A stretch of DNA of 64,000 nt from an uncultured Dyadobacter sp. GTDB lineage: Bacteria > Bacteroidota > Bacteroidia > Cytophagales > Spirosomataceae. This document shows, piece after piece, positions 18,267 through 26,273 of the stretch (position 1 is the stretch's first letter; every line of letters starts with the position of its first letter). The stretch spans positions 62,001 through 126,000 of the forward strand of contig NZ_CAMLSE010000011.1 in NCBI RefSeq assembly GCF_946482605.1, written 5' to 3'. Position numbers and translations under genes: made by a program. The notes beneath the pieces are model-generated. The model did no database searches, had not been told where the DNA came from, and saw nothing but the letters and a program-made list of their open reading frames with translations.

Positions 18267-20975
18267 ATGAAGCAGATATCACGCAGAAAATTTGTAAAAA
18301 ACACAGCCATCGCAGCCGTCGGCATACCTGCCATGGCACGACTTTCCGTAGCGCAGCCGGGGTTCGTCGCGCCAGGCCCGGCACCTTTGCAATGGCTCGA
18401 CGGCCCGACGGCTGTACACCGGGGCGTGACCTGGGGAACGCCCTGGCCGAAAGGAATTGTGAAGGCTGACAGCGGCTTCCGCCTGATGGCGGACGGCAAA
18501 GAACAACCGGTGCAAACCTGGCCCCTCGCCTACTGGCCCGACGGCACCCTGAAATGGACCGCCCACGCGCTTGCGGGTGGAGAAGCCGTGCCGGGCAGCT
18601 GGACTATTCAACCGGAGAAGGGCGGAAAGCAGGGTACCAAACCGCTTATCGAAGAATCGGACGTCCATTTGAAAATCGATACGGGCAAGCTGCAATGCGT
18701 GATCGCGAAGAATGGCAATGCATTGTTTGAAACACTTTCCGCGGCAGGGCAAACGACAGCGAAAAATGCGCGACTGGTACTGCTTGTGCAGCAGCAGGCT
18801 TCTGATGATGAGACCGGTACCTTCTCCGTCGAGCGGTTCGAAGGAAAAATAAACAAGCTGACGATCGAGCAGAACGGGCCCATCCGCGCGATGGTCAGGG
18901 TGGAGGGAAGCCACACCCATTCCAATCGGCAGCTGCTGCGATTTGTCGTTCGACTGTATTTTTACGCCCGGAGCGAGGCAGTTCGGATCGTGCACACGAT
19001 CATTTATGATGCCGACGAAACAAAAGATTTCATCCGCGGCCTTGGCGTCCGGTTCGATGTACCGTTCGGGCAACAGGAGCTGCACAACCGGCACGTGCGC
19101 TTTGCAGGTGAAAACGACGGCATTTTCGCGGAGAGCATTCGCGGGCTCACGGGTCTGCGACGCGATCCGGGCAAGACATTCACCGAGGCGCAGGTTGGCG
19201 GACAAGCTACTCCCCCGAATGATCAGCTTCCCGAGAGCGTTTCCAAAAGGCTCCGGTACATCCCTGCATTCGGTTCCTACACGCTGTTTCAGCCGACGCC
19301 GGATGCATTTGAAATACAAAAACAGACCAAACCGGGGCGTAGCTGGCTGCAATCGGCCTATGGAAGGCGCTCGGCCGGGACCGGTTACCTGGGTACGCCT
19401 GCGGGCGGTGTAGCGTTTGGCATTCGCAACTTCTGGCAAAGCCATCCGGCCCAGCTCGACATCCGAAATGCGGATCAGGACAATGGGGAAGTAACCCTGT
19501 GGCTCTGGGCTCCGCGCGCGAAGCCGATGGACCTGCGCTTTTACCATGATGGTATGGGCCAGGATACCCATGCCGGGCAGCTGGAAGGCCTGGAAATCAC
19601 TTATGAAGATTACGAGCCGGGCTTCGGTCGCCCGTACGGCGTGGCGCGCACGAGCGAGTTGCAGCTTTGGGCACTGCCCGGGACACCGGCCAATGCGGAA
19701 CTGGCCAGGATCGCGCGGCAGATCCAGTCGCCGCCGATGTTGCTGCCTGCACCGGCCTGGCTGGCGGCAAGCGGCGTTTTCGGGCGTGCATTCAGCCTGC
19801 CCGACCGCACATCGCCCCAAAAGGAGAAAATCGAGCAGCAGCTGGATTTCTATTTTGATTATTACAAAAACCAGGTAGAGGCACGGCGTTGGTACGGCTT
19901 CTGGAACTACGGCGATTTCATGCATTCCTACGACACCGACCGGCACGTCTGGAAATACGATGTCGGCGGCTTTGCGTGGGACAATTCGGAGCTTTCGACC
20001 GATATCTGGCTCTGGTACTACTTCCTGCGAACCGGCCGCAGCGACGCATTCCGCCTGGCTGAGGCCATGACGCGCCACACCGGCGAAGTGGATGTCCACC
20101 ATATCGGGCCATTTGCGCCCTTGGGTTCACGGCACAATGTGATGCATTGGGGGTGCAGCGCCAAGCAGCTGCGGATCAGTACGGCTACCAACCGCCGGTT
20201 CTACTACTACCTCACGGGCGATGAGCGTGTGGGCGAACTCATGAGCGAGCAGATCGATGCCGTACGGACATTACAAACCATTGTACCGGTCCGCAAAGTG
20301 AATGCTGCCGCACCCAAAAACACCGAAAACTCCGACTTCGCGACCGTCTCCTTCGGCACCGACTGGGGCGCCGTTGCCGGGGCATGGCTTACCGAATGGG
20401 AGCGCACACAGGATAAAACGATCCGCGACAAGCTCCTGAACAGCATGCGCACGATTGCCAGCCAGCCACGCGGGTTCTTCACCGGCTCGTCGTTACTGAA
20501 CCTGAACACCGGCGAATTTCAGAAAAACCCGTCCGGCAAGGTCTCCGTATCGCACCTCAGCGCCGTTTTCGGGCTGGCGGAAATATGTTATGAATTAACG
20601 GAGCTGGTCGACGATCCGGAATTCAAGCGGGCCTGGCTGGACTATTGCCGGCTGTACAATGCCACACCTGGCGAACAGCAGCAGGCCCTGGGCGAAAGCC
20701 TCAAAAAGCTCAACCTGCAACAGGGCCACGCACGTCTCACTGCGTTCGCCGCCCGTTCTGCGGGTGACAACAAGCTGGGCCAGCGGGCGTGGCAGGAATT
20801 CTTTCGAGGCCAGAACGGCCCGCGCGAAGGCACAGACCGCCTGGTGGCCGTCGGTGCTCCGGCTGTACTGAATCCGTTGCAGGAAGCGCCGCAGGTGTCC
20901 ACCAACGGTGCGGCGCAGTGGAGCCTTGCGGCGATGCAATGTCTGGCGTTTGCGGGAGATTACATGACGGAATAA
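18267..20975 (+). CDS. PL26-type exo-rhamnogalacturonan lyase (PcRGLX/YetA-like), Tat-exported
   Basis: The 902-residue protein starts with a twin-arginine signal (SRRKFVK at residues 5-11, then a hydrophobic segment to about 30). The mature part matches the PcRGLX/YetA layout. It has an N-terminal RIFT-like barrel (TAVHRGVTWGTPWPKGIV, YWPDGTLKWTAHAL), a central beta-sandwich domain (VRFAGENDGIFAESIRGL) and an alpha/alpha toroid (WYGFWNYGDFMHSYDTDRHVW, HIGPFAPLGSRHNVMHWG). Family members cleave rhamnogalacturonan I backbones from the end. The gene is divergent from the PUL1 susC operon and probably co-regulated. The family assignment rests on remembered motifs, so the exact substrate remains open. 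Confidence 0.8.
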   Translation: MKQISRRKFVKNTAIAAVGIPAMARLSVAQPGFVAPGPAPLQWLDGPTAVHRGVTWGTPWPKGIVKADSGFRLMADGKEQPVQTWPLAYWPDGTLKWTAHALAGGEAVPGSWTIQPEKGGKQGTKPLIEESDVHLKIDTGKLQCVIAKNGNALFETLSAAGQTTAKNARLVLLVQQQASDDETGTFSVERFEGKINKLTIEQNGPIRAMVRVEGSHTHSNRQLLRFVVRLYFYARSEAVRIVHTIIYDADETKDFIRGLGVRFDVPFGQQELHNRHVRFAGENDGIFAESIRGLTGLRRDPGKTFTEAQVGGQATPPNDQLPESVSKRLRYIPAFGSYTLFQPTPDAFEIQKQTKPGRSWLQSAYGRRSAGTGYLGTPAGGVAFGIRNFWQSHPAQLDIRNADQDNGEVTLWLWAPRAKPMDLRFYHDGMGQDTHAGQLEGLEITYEDYEPGFGRPYGVARTSELQLWALPGTPANAELARIARQIQSPPMLLPAPAWLAASGVFGRAFSLPDRTSPQKEKIEQQLDFYFDYYKNQVEARRWYGFWNYGDFMHSYDTDRHVWKYDVGGFAWDNSELSTDIWLWYYFLRTGRSDAFRLAEAMTRHTGEVDVHHIGPFAPLGSRHNVMHWGCSAKQLRISTATNRRFYYYLTGDERVGELMSEQIDAVRTLQTIVPVRKVNAAAPKNTENSDFATVSFGTDWGAVAGAWLTEWERTQDKTIRDKLLNSMRTIASQPRGFFTGSSLLNLNTGEFQKNPSGKVSVSHLSAVFGLAEICYELTELVDDPEFKRAWLDYCRLYNATPGEQQQALGESLKKLNLQQGHARLTAFAARSAGDNKLGQRAWQEFFRGQNGPREGTDRLVAVGAPAVLNPLQEAPQVSTNGAAQWSLAAMQCLAFAGDYMTE

Positions 20976-21046
20976 ATGGCGACGGACGTATCAGCACCGT
21001 TAGCGCTGTGCAACCGGCCTATGGAGCTGGTCGCAACATCATGCCG

Positions 21047-21086
21047 GCTAACCTGATCCGGCATGGTGCTACCGTATCAGGTTGGC
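21047..21086. terminator. Hairpin between convergent genes
   Basis: The 11-bp arms (21047-21057 and 21076-21086, one G-U pair) enclose an 18-nt loop. A second, overlapping 8-bp repeat CATGCCGG/CCGGCATG sits at 21040-21065. It lies between the lyase stop and the last codons of the esterase and can form on either strand. No long T run is present. Confidence 0.5.
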
Positions 21087-22388
21087 AGGTATCATCTCTC
21101 TGATATACAACATCCCATCAAAAACACTGAACCATTTGGCGGTAACCGCACCGTGTCCCCGGGCCTTCATCGAAAAGAACGTGTCCCTGATGGGGTCGGC
21201 CGACCGTTTCATGTCAAGAAATCCATATTGCATCGCAGGATCAAACCACGATTCAAATCCGGTTTTTGTCATGGGTATAGCGAACGTTGTTTTTTGATAA
21301 ATGGTCTTGGAAGAACCCATTAAGGAGGTGATGCCCAGCACATACGTCTGCTTTGCCAGACCTGGATCGTCTGTAAAGGCAGTACCCAGCGACCCGGTGT
21401 TGAGGGAGCGCTTTTTGAATGCGGTCAGCGAATTTTTCATGATGTGCCGGTTGGCGGCCCAAACGATAATCTTTTCATCGGGATATCTGTGAGTGACCAG
21501 CCATTTCAGGTTTTCAGACATCATTTCGTCCCTCAGCATCGACGACTTCGCCTGATCCGGCTCTAAAAGTTCAGAGGCGAAAACGTCAAGATTCTTCAAA
21601 GCCAGGTATTCTTCGGAGTTACGCGCATTGTCGGGCATTTGGCTGCAAAGTGTTTTAACAGCGCTTTGAAACTGCCTGAGCCGGGTTTGAAAACTGGTTT
21701 GCAACAAACTGTCGAGATAAGCACGTGGCCTGCTGTTCAAGAGATTAACCGTATCCGTGAGGTTTAGACAGGCTGCTTGCTGTGGCTGAAATTGTGCGAC
21801 CGACGACTGGTGTTTTTCAAAATAGGCTTTCAGGCGATTTCTCAGGTGTTTTTTTGTAAAAGCCCCATGCATCTGAGGATCGATCCCTGCGACCTGGATA
21901 CCATTGCCGGCCCGATGAGTTTGCGGCAGGTATTTATAAAACAGCTCTTTACATTCGTCGCTGAACGACCAGATTGGGTAAACATGATGTTGTAAAAATT
22001 GCCTGATGGATGCAGAATCTCTGCCGGTCGACGACCATCCGGCGGTCAGGCCATAAAAATCGCTTTCGAAAGCCAAAACGTTAAACCCCTTGACTTCATG
22101 AAGATACCTGATCAGCCGCGATTTGGCCAGAAAAGCGCTGCCGTCTCCATGCGACTGTTCACCGAGCATCACCACCCGGGCATCGCCAACCGCTTCTCCG
22201 ATACATTCCAAATCGTTGAACGGCCCATTGAAGTCCAAGGAATGCACCGGTTTGGCATTGTCCTGTACAAAGCGCTTGATGTCCGTCTGCGCACGGCTAT
22301 GACCAGCCACAGCCAGGACCATAAGCACAGCCAGGTGCCAGAGCAGGTTAACCGCAGGTTTCTGTTTACAAACTGATAAGGCACGCAT
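21069..22388 (-). CDS. Erythromycin esterase family protein, exported
   Basis: From ATG 22388 this gives 439 residues with a signal peptide ending AGHSRAQ; an ATG at 22403 is equally possible. It has the erythromycin-esterase-like domain with VVMLGEQSHGDGSAF and VLAFESDFYGLTAGW near the N-terminus and IIVWAANRHIMKNSL further on, which hold the conserved histidines and acidic residues. Some members open macrolide lactone rings, but many Bacteroidota homologues have unknown substrates. I would not call it a resistance gene from sequence alone. It is transcribed alone, convergent with the PL26-type gene. Confidence 0.82.
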   Translation of the reverse strand: MRALSVCKQKPAVNLLWHLAVLMVLAVAGHSRAQTDIKRFVQDNAKPVHSLDFNGPFNDLECIGEAVGDARVVMLGEQSHGDGSAFLAKSRLIRYLHEVKGFNVLAFESDFYGLTAGWSSTGRDSASIRQFLQHHVYPIWSFSDECKELFYKYLPQTHRAGNGIQVAGIDPQMHGAFTKKHLRNRLKAYFEKHQSSVAQFQPQQAACLNLTDTVNLLNSRPRAYLDSLLQTSFQTRLRQFQSAVKTLCSQMPDNARNSEEYLALKNLDVFASELLEPDQAKSSMLRDEMMSENLKWLVTHRYPDEKIIVWAANRHIMKNSLTAFKKRSLNTGSLGTAFTDDPGLAKQTYVLGITSLMGSSKTIYQKTTFAIPMTKTGFESWFDPAMQYGFLDMKRSADPIRDTFFSMKARGHGAVTAKWFSVFDGMLYIREMIPANLIR

Positions 22389-22515
22389 TATGCAATTTCT
22401 CATTGATAAAATTTGAAGCGGCACAATGCCGGCTGGCCAGTCTTGCCGGTATATTGAAACTGTACCTGGCGGAGACTTACAAATTTATCGATTTTGGAAT
22501 ACCAGGCAGAAAAAA

Positions 22516-22998
22516 CTATGTTACGAGGCCTGAGCGGAAAAATGCTTCGTCGGGCAGCCCTTCTCCGGCGTATTTCAACTCAAATGTGCGCTCCTGGAAT
22601 CTCCAAACCCCATCCTGCTTCACGGCCAGGTCGCGGTAAACTCCCACCGCCTGCATACTCTTGCCGGTATCCCTGAACAGCCCAAACTCCGCAAGATGCG
22701 ACCGGACCGATGCCCGGCATTCATTTTCCAGTCCGATTACGATTCCGCTGGCGAACTGTAAGAGGTGTTCTGTTCTGCCCACACTTGCGGGTATACCTTC
22801 GCGGATAGCCGGAAGACCGGCAAAACGGATGTCTACCGGACTCAATGCCTGCCAGACGGCATGCTCCGCAAATATTTCCGGCAACGCGTCCCATGCGCGG
22901 GCATTAATGACATCGGTGTACCTGTGTACCAATTGATGGATCCCGACATATGCCGATGGATCATCCTGAATGCTTATTTTTGAACCGTTTGAATACAT
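22516..22998 (-). CDS. NTF2/SnoaL-like protein
   Basis: From the ATG at 22998 this is 160 residues. It is a small alpha+beta barrel protein of the nuclear transport factor 2 / SnoaL type, with YVGIHQLVHRYTDVINARAW, PEIFAEHAVW and the strand VWRFQERTFELKYAG. Such proteins bind or isomerise small hydrophobic molecules. Its start is close to that of a divergent HxlR regulator, the usual arrangement for a regulator controlling its neighbour. The open frame continues upstream to 23205, but that part overlaps the regulator gene and looks non-coding. Confidence 0.75.
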   Translation of the reverse strand: MYSNGSKISIQDDPSAYVGIHQLVHRYTDVINARAWDALPEIFAEHAVWQALSPVDIRFAGLPAIREGIPASVGRTEHLLQFASGIVIGLENECRASVRSHLAEFGLFRDTGKSMQAVGVYRDLAVKQDGVWRFQERTFELKYAGEGLPDEAFFRSGLVT

Positions 22999-23050
22999 TG
23001 CCTTGCTTTTTTTGACAATGTTACCAACCAATTGCACTGATGTCCCAAAC

Positions 23051-23068
23051 GGTATCCCGAAGGATACC
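23051..23068. promoter_or_regulatory. Palindrome GGTATCC-CGAA-GGATACC, likely HxlR operator
   Basis: It is a perfect 7-bp inverted repeat with a 4-bp spacer. It lies between the NTF2-like start (22998) and the preferred HxlR start (23084). The GGTAtC half-site recurs upstream of the dehydrogenase at 50260. Binding by the adjacent HxlR protein is inferred. Confidence 0.5.
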
Positions 23069-23083
23069 TTACCCGATTGCCCA

Positions 23084-23413
23084 ATGGCCGACGAAATGCC
23101 TGAAACCACCGAACTGAAATACCTCCGTGACACGCTGTACGTCATGGGCGGAAAATGGAAGTTACCCATTATGCTGGCGCTGGGTCGCGGCAATCTGCGG
23201 TTCAATCAGATCAAAAAATACATTCCCGGCATCACGTCGCGCACTTTGACGCGTGAACTCAGGGAACTTGAAATGAACAAGATCATCGTTCGCAAACCGC
23301 ATCCGGAAGGCTTTGTCGCGATGGAATACGAGGTAACCGACTACTGCCGCTCCTTCGACCCGGTGATCCGTTCCCTGATCGCCTGGGGTAAGGAACACAG
23401 GCAGGTTATCTGA
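23084..23413 (+). CDS. HxlR-family transcriptional regulator
   Basis: The winged helix-turn-helix is clear: LRDTLYVMGGKWKLPIMLAL, LRFNQIKKYIPGITSRTLTRELRELE and the wing IVRKPHPEGFVAMEYEVTDYC. HxlR proteins bind DNA as dimers and often respond to reactive electrophiles. I prefer ATG 23084 (109 residues), because it leaves room for a promoter and a palindrome between the two divergent genes. An upstream ATG at 23018 would give 131 residues and leave only 19 bp to the divergent start. It probably controls the NTF2-like gene and itself. Confidence 0.85.
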   Translation: MADEMPETTELKYLRDTLYVMGGKWKLPIMLALGRGNLRFNQIKKYIPGITSRTLTRELRELEMNKIIVRKPHPEGFVAMEYEVTDYCRSFDPVIRSLIAWGKEHRQVI

Positions 23414-23447
23414 GATTTGCCTTATTCAAAATCAGTTCGCGGCATGA

Positions 23448-24512
23448 TTACCGTTTCATCATGTCCCTGCGGCGTTGCAGTTCTTTCCAGGTGGTTGTAA
23501 TAAATCCCTTTTCGGCCAGAAACGCCTTCAGGTTTTCGCTCGTCATCGCCAGCAGATCTGCCCGCCTTGTCCTGCCCGAATCGCTGATGTAGTTAAAATG
23601 CGCTCCTGCATCCGTACAATGGATCAGAATAACAGTAATACCAGGTCTCAGACTTTGAAGCAACTCTTTAAATTGCCCAGTCCTGAATTGACCCAGTTCC
23701 TCATCACTCGTCCCGTTTGATAATGCCCAGTCGTAACTCAGCAGATGGAGATCGTCAACTACGGGCAACCCGGCATTCCACAACCGGTTGCCGATTGCCC
23801 TTAACTTGGTTAGAAGGACGGAATCGGGTTCATTAGCATTAACCAATGTCCTAAGTCCCGACAGCGGGCTGTTATGCAGACTTTTCTCTGTCCACGTCAA
23901 ATGTCCTCCGGGTAACAGAACGGGAATTTGCTCTCGTATCGCAATGCGCAGATACGCTTCCAGGTACGGGGGCGACGACCACAACACGCCCATATGTGTA
24001 TCGAGATGCGTCGGATTAATGCCCATCGCCCTGGCCTTACCTACCTGGGCGGCCATTTCGGCTGCTATCTCCTGCGGCGCTGCGTGATCCAGCACGTCTT
24101 TTACATTATCCCATAAACTCCCGCTGGTATCCGTCAGTCCCGGGGTAATCCAGGCTCCGCTTACGGGCGCCCATTTGTATCCCTTCCACTCCGAGGTGTG
24201 CGTTAAATGCAGGCCTATATCCAAATTGCGTTTCCGACAATAGCTGATGAAATCGCTCGTCCACGGGCATGGCATCATCACGCTGGCGGAAGTAGCGACA
24301 CCGGCTTCCAACGCTTTTGCCACTCCGACATTCGATTCAACCGACATACCGGCGTCATCAACGTGAAACATAACCACCTTATCGTCCTTCTTCCAGCCCA
24401 GCAATTCCGCATAATTCCGGCTGGTCTGGGCAAGGCCTGCGTAGGTTAGAAGAAGTAGGATTACAAGCATTTCCGGCTTCCATTTTGCAGCATTTCCTTT
24501 GTGCATCGTCAT
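23448..24512 (-). CDS. ChbG/YdjC-family carbohydrate deacetylase, exported
   Basis: The 354-residue protein has a signal peptide (MLVILLLLTYAGLAQ after a short charged start) and the YdjC/ChbG fold. Metal-binding motifs are visible: MFHVDDAGMSVESN near residue 50, LDIGLHLTHTSEW and INPTHLDTHMG. Family members remove acetyl groups from N-acetylated oligosaccharides such as chitobiose. An export signal suggests it acts in the periplasm or outside. It is divergent from a second HxlR regulator with a 65-bp gap. Confidence 0.85.
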   Translation of the reverse strand: MTMHKGNAAKWKPEMLVILLLLTYAGLAQTSRNYAELLGWKKDDKVVMFHVDDAGMSVESNVGVAKALEAGVATSASVMMPCPWTSDFISYCRKRNLDIGLHLTHTSEWKGYKWAPVSGAWITPGLTDTSGSLWDNVKDVLDHAAPQEIAAEMAAQVGKARAMGINPTHLDTHMGVLWSSPPYLEAYLRIAIREQIPVLLPGGHLTWTEKSLHNSPLSGLRTLVNANEPDSVLLTKLRAIGNRLWNAGLPVVDDLHLLSYDWALSNGTSDEELGQFRTGQFKELLQSLRPGITVILIHCTDAGAHFNYISDSGRTRRADLLAMTSENLKAFLAEKGFITTTWKELQRRRDMMKR

Positions 24513-24577
24513 TTGATTTTAGTTACTTTACGCAAAGGAATGTTTAAATAAATCCCTCCGCAATCAGTCAAAAACTT

Positions 24578-24907
24578 ATGACTACCGAAAAAAAAGAGAA
24601 GCGACCGGAGTGTCCCAGGGAGTTCCTGCTCAGAATGTTGACGGGAAAATGGAAGCCTTGCATCTTCCGGTATGCCACGCAAGGGCCGGTTCGGTTCGGG
24701 CAAATCATGAAGCTCCTGCCCGAGGCATCCAGGCAAGCGTTAACGATCGCGCTCAGGGAGCTGGAAAGAGACGGGATTCTTGAGAGAAAAGTCATCGCGC
24801 AAAAGCCGCTGAATGTTCAGTACACGCTGACGGACCTGGGGAGTGAATTTCTTCCCATTTTCAGCGCCATAGAAGATCTTGGTTTACTGCCTGTCAGGAA
24901 TTCATAA
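24578..24907 (+). CDS. HxlR-family transcriptional regulator
   Basis: This is a 109-residue winged helix-turn-helix protein with RMLTGKWKPCIFRYAT, FGQIMKLLPEASRQALTIALRELERDGI and the wing VIAQKPLNVQYTLTDLG. A cysteine (CPREF) sits just before the helix, as in many HxlR members. It is divergent from the ChbG-type gene, so it probably controls it. The 65-bp intergenic region contains GTTACTTTAC and CGCAAAGGA but no perfect palindrome that I could see. Confidence 0.87.
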   Translation: MTTEKKEKRPECPREFLLRMLTGKWKPCIFRYATQGPVRFGQIMKLLPEASRQALTIALRELERDGILERKVIAQKPLNVQYTLTDLGSEFLPIFSAIEDLGLLPVRNS

Positions 24908-24952
24908 AGTCCCCACCATTGAACACCTGCTTTCGGGACTCCCAAAAAAGGC

Positions 24953-25011
24953 GATGCACCTGCGGCATCGACGTGAACAGGGTTAACTGGCGTCGTTTCA
25001 GCAGGTGCATC
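24953..25011. repeat. Long inverted repeat between convergent genes
   Basis: The 11-bp perfect arms GATGCACCTGC (24953-24963) and GCAGGTGCATC (25001-25011) flank a 37-nt loop with an inner CGACG/CGTCG pair. It lies between the HxlR stop and the end of the VCBS gene. It could be a bidirectional terminator or a mobile REP-like element; there is no T tract. Confidence 0.55.
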
Positions 25012-25067
25012 CGGAGAATGGAGGCGGTTGACGCTTCCGGCATTGGGTCAGGTCGATGAGCGCTTAC

Positions 25068-26255
25068 TCAATCGCTCCCCTTGTTGTAAAAAACACAGAG
25101 CCCGTCTTTCCCGGCCACAATGATGTCTTTACGACCATTTCCGGTGAGATCCGCAATGGAAAAATATACGCCTATGCCCTTGCCTACGCCATAGGGCCCG
25201 TGTGAAATGGTCTGCTTCACGAATGCTTCCCCATTCCACTGAAAGTAGTACAGGCCTACCATATCTTTTTCGCCCGGGTCGCCTCCGTTGTGCGCCCGGT
25301 AGCGCTTGCCGGTGACGAGTTCTTTCTTGCCGTCCCCATCCAGATCGACCCAATCCATGGTGTGAAACTGAGAGTTGAACGGATCGATGACATGCCTGAC
25401 CCATTCGATCCTGCCCGACTTCGTCGTTTGTTCGTACCAATCCAGCCCGTAGCTGTGTGCCTGGCCCACGATGATGTCATTTTTTGAATCTCCATTCACA
25501 TCCGTCACGATCATGGGAACACTTGCGTCCTCGAATTTGAAGTCGTTATGTGCGATCCATTTGTCTTTCATGACATCCCGCGGCGCTTCAAGCCAGCCCG
25601 AACTAATGATAAAATCCCCGCGTCCGTCGCCATTCAAATCACCAAAACCGACCCCATGACCCTGTTTTTCAGCAATTTCGGTTTTAATAAACGTGCCCAT
25701 CCCCTTTCCTGCCTTATCCCTTTGCAGCTTGTAAAACTTGAAGGAGGAGTTGGGGTTATTGGGAACGATTTCCGGATATCCGTCCTGATCAACGTCCCAG
25801 GCACGGACCGTCTCCACATTTCCGGTTTCGTCAATGAGGTGATCTTTCCACGGACCGTTGTTGCCGGGGTTCTCGCGCCAGATAATGCTTTTGTTGAACC
25901 AGCCGCCGGTGACGAAATCCATTTTCCCATCCCCGTTAACATCCATGGGAATGGTAGCAAAATCGTCCCAGTATTCCCTGAACCGCTTTACTTCACCGAT
26001 ATAAAACCGATCGAAAAAGTCGGGGCCCTGATACCAGAATTCCCCGGAAACGAGATCGGGTTTCCCGTCATTGTTCACATCAAAAACCCCGACCGACTCA
26101 ATGCTTTCGGACGCGATCATTTTTTTCTCAAACCTGATGGGCGCGGATCTTACTTCTTTCTGCTGTGCGTGTGCGGGCGGTACAAGACCACCTGCAAGGA
26201 GGATGACGAGGGCAAATTTATTTAAATTCGGAAGCATAAATTCAGTGTTGGTCAT
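25068..26255 (-). CDS. Secreted VCBS/FG-GAP repeat protein (PUL2)
   Basis: The 395-residue protein has a signal peptide cleaved near PPAHAQ. About seven FG-GAP/VCBS repeats follow, with calcium-binding DxNxDGxxD loops, for example DVNNDGKPDLVSGE, DVNGDGKMDFVTGG, DLNGDGRGDFII and DLDGDGKKELVTG. Together they should form a beta propeller. The gene follows susD2 by 18 bp, so it is the third gene of the susC2-susD2 operon. It may be an extra surface glycan-binding protein or a lyase-like propeller; no catalytic signature was recognised. Confidence 0.82.
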   Translation of the reverse strand: MTNTEFMLPNLNKFALVILLAGGLVPPAHAQQKEVRSAPIRFEKKMIASESIESVGVFDVNNDGKPDLVSGEFWYQGPDFFDRFYIGEVKRFREYWDDFATIPMDVNGDGKMDFVTGGWFNKSIIWRENPGNNGPWKDHLIDETGNVETVRAWDVDQDGYPEIVPNNPNSSFKFYKLQRDKAGKGMGTFIKTEIAEKQGHGVGFGDLNGDGRGDFIISSGWLEAPRDVMKDKWIAHNDFKFEDASVPMIVTDVNGDSKNDIIVGQAHSYGLDWYEQTTKSGRIEWVRHVIDPFNSQFHTMDWVDLDGDGKKELVTGKRYRAHNGGDPGEKDMVGLYYFQWNGEAFVKQTISHGPYGVGKGIGVYFSIADLTGNGRKDIIVAGKDGLCVFYNKGSD

Positions 26256-26273
26256 TTGCTAAACATGTCTTGA

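Noticed and set aside
18279..20102. Minus-strand open frame of 607 codons opposite the PL26-type gene
   Set aside because: The plus strand has the Tat signal and domain motifs; the minus frame is a high-GC shadow.
21069..22388. Erythromycin esterase family gene as a resistance gene
   Set aside because: Family membership does not establish macrolide hydrolysis; the protein is exported and lies beside ordinary metabolic genes.
22970..23083. Upstream extension of the HxlR gene
   Set aside because: It would include the palindrome at 23051-23068 and leave no room for a divergent promoter; kept only as an alternative start.
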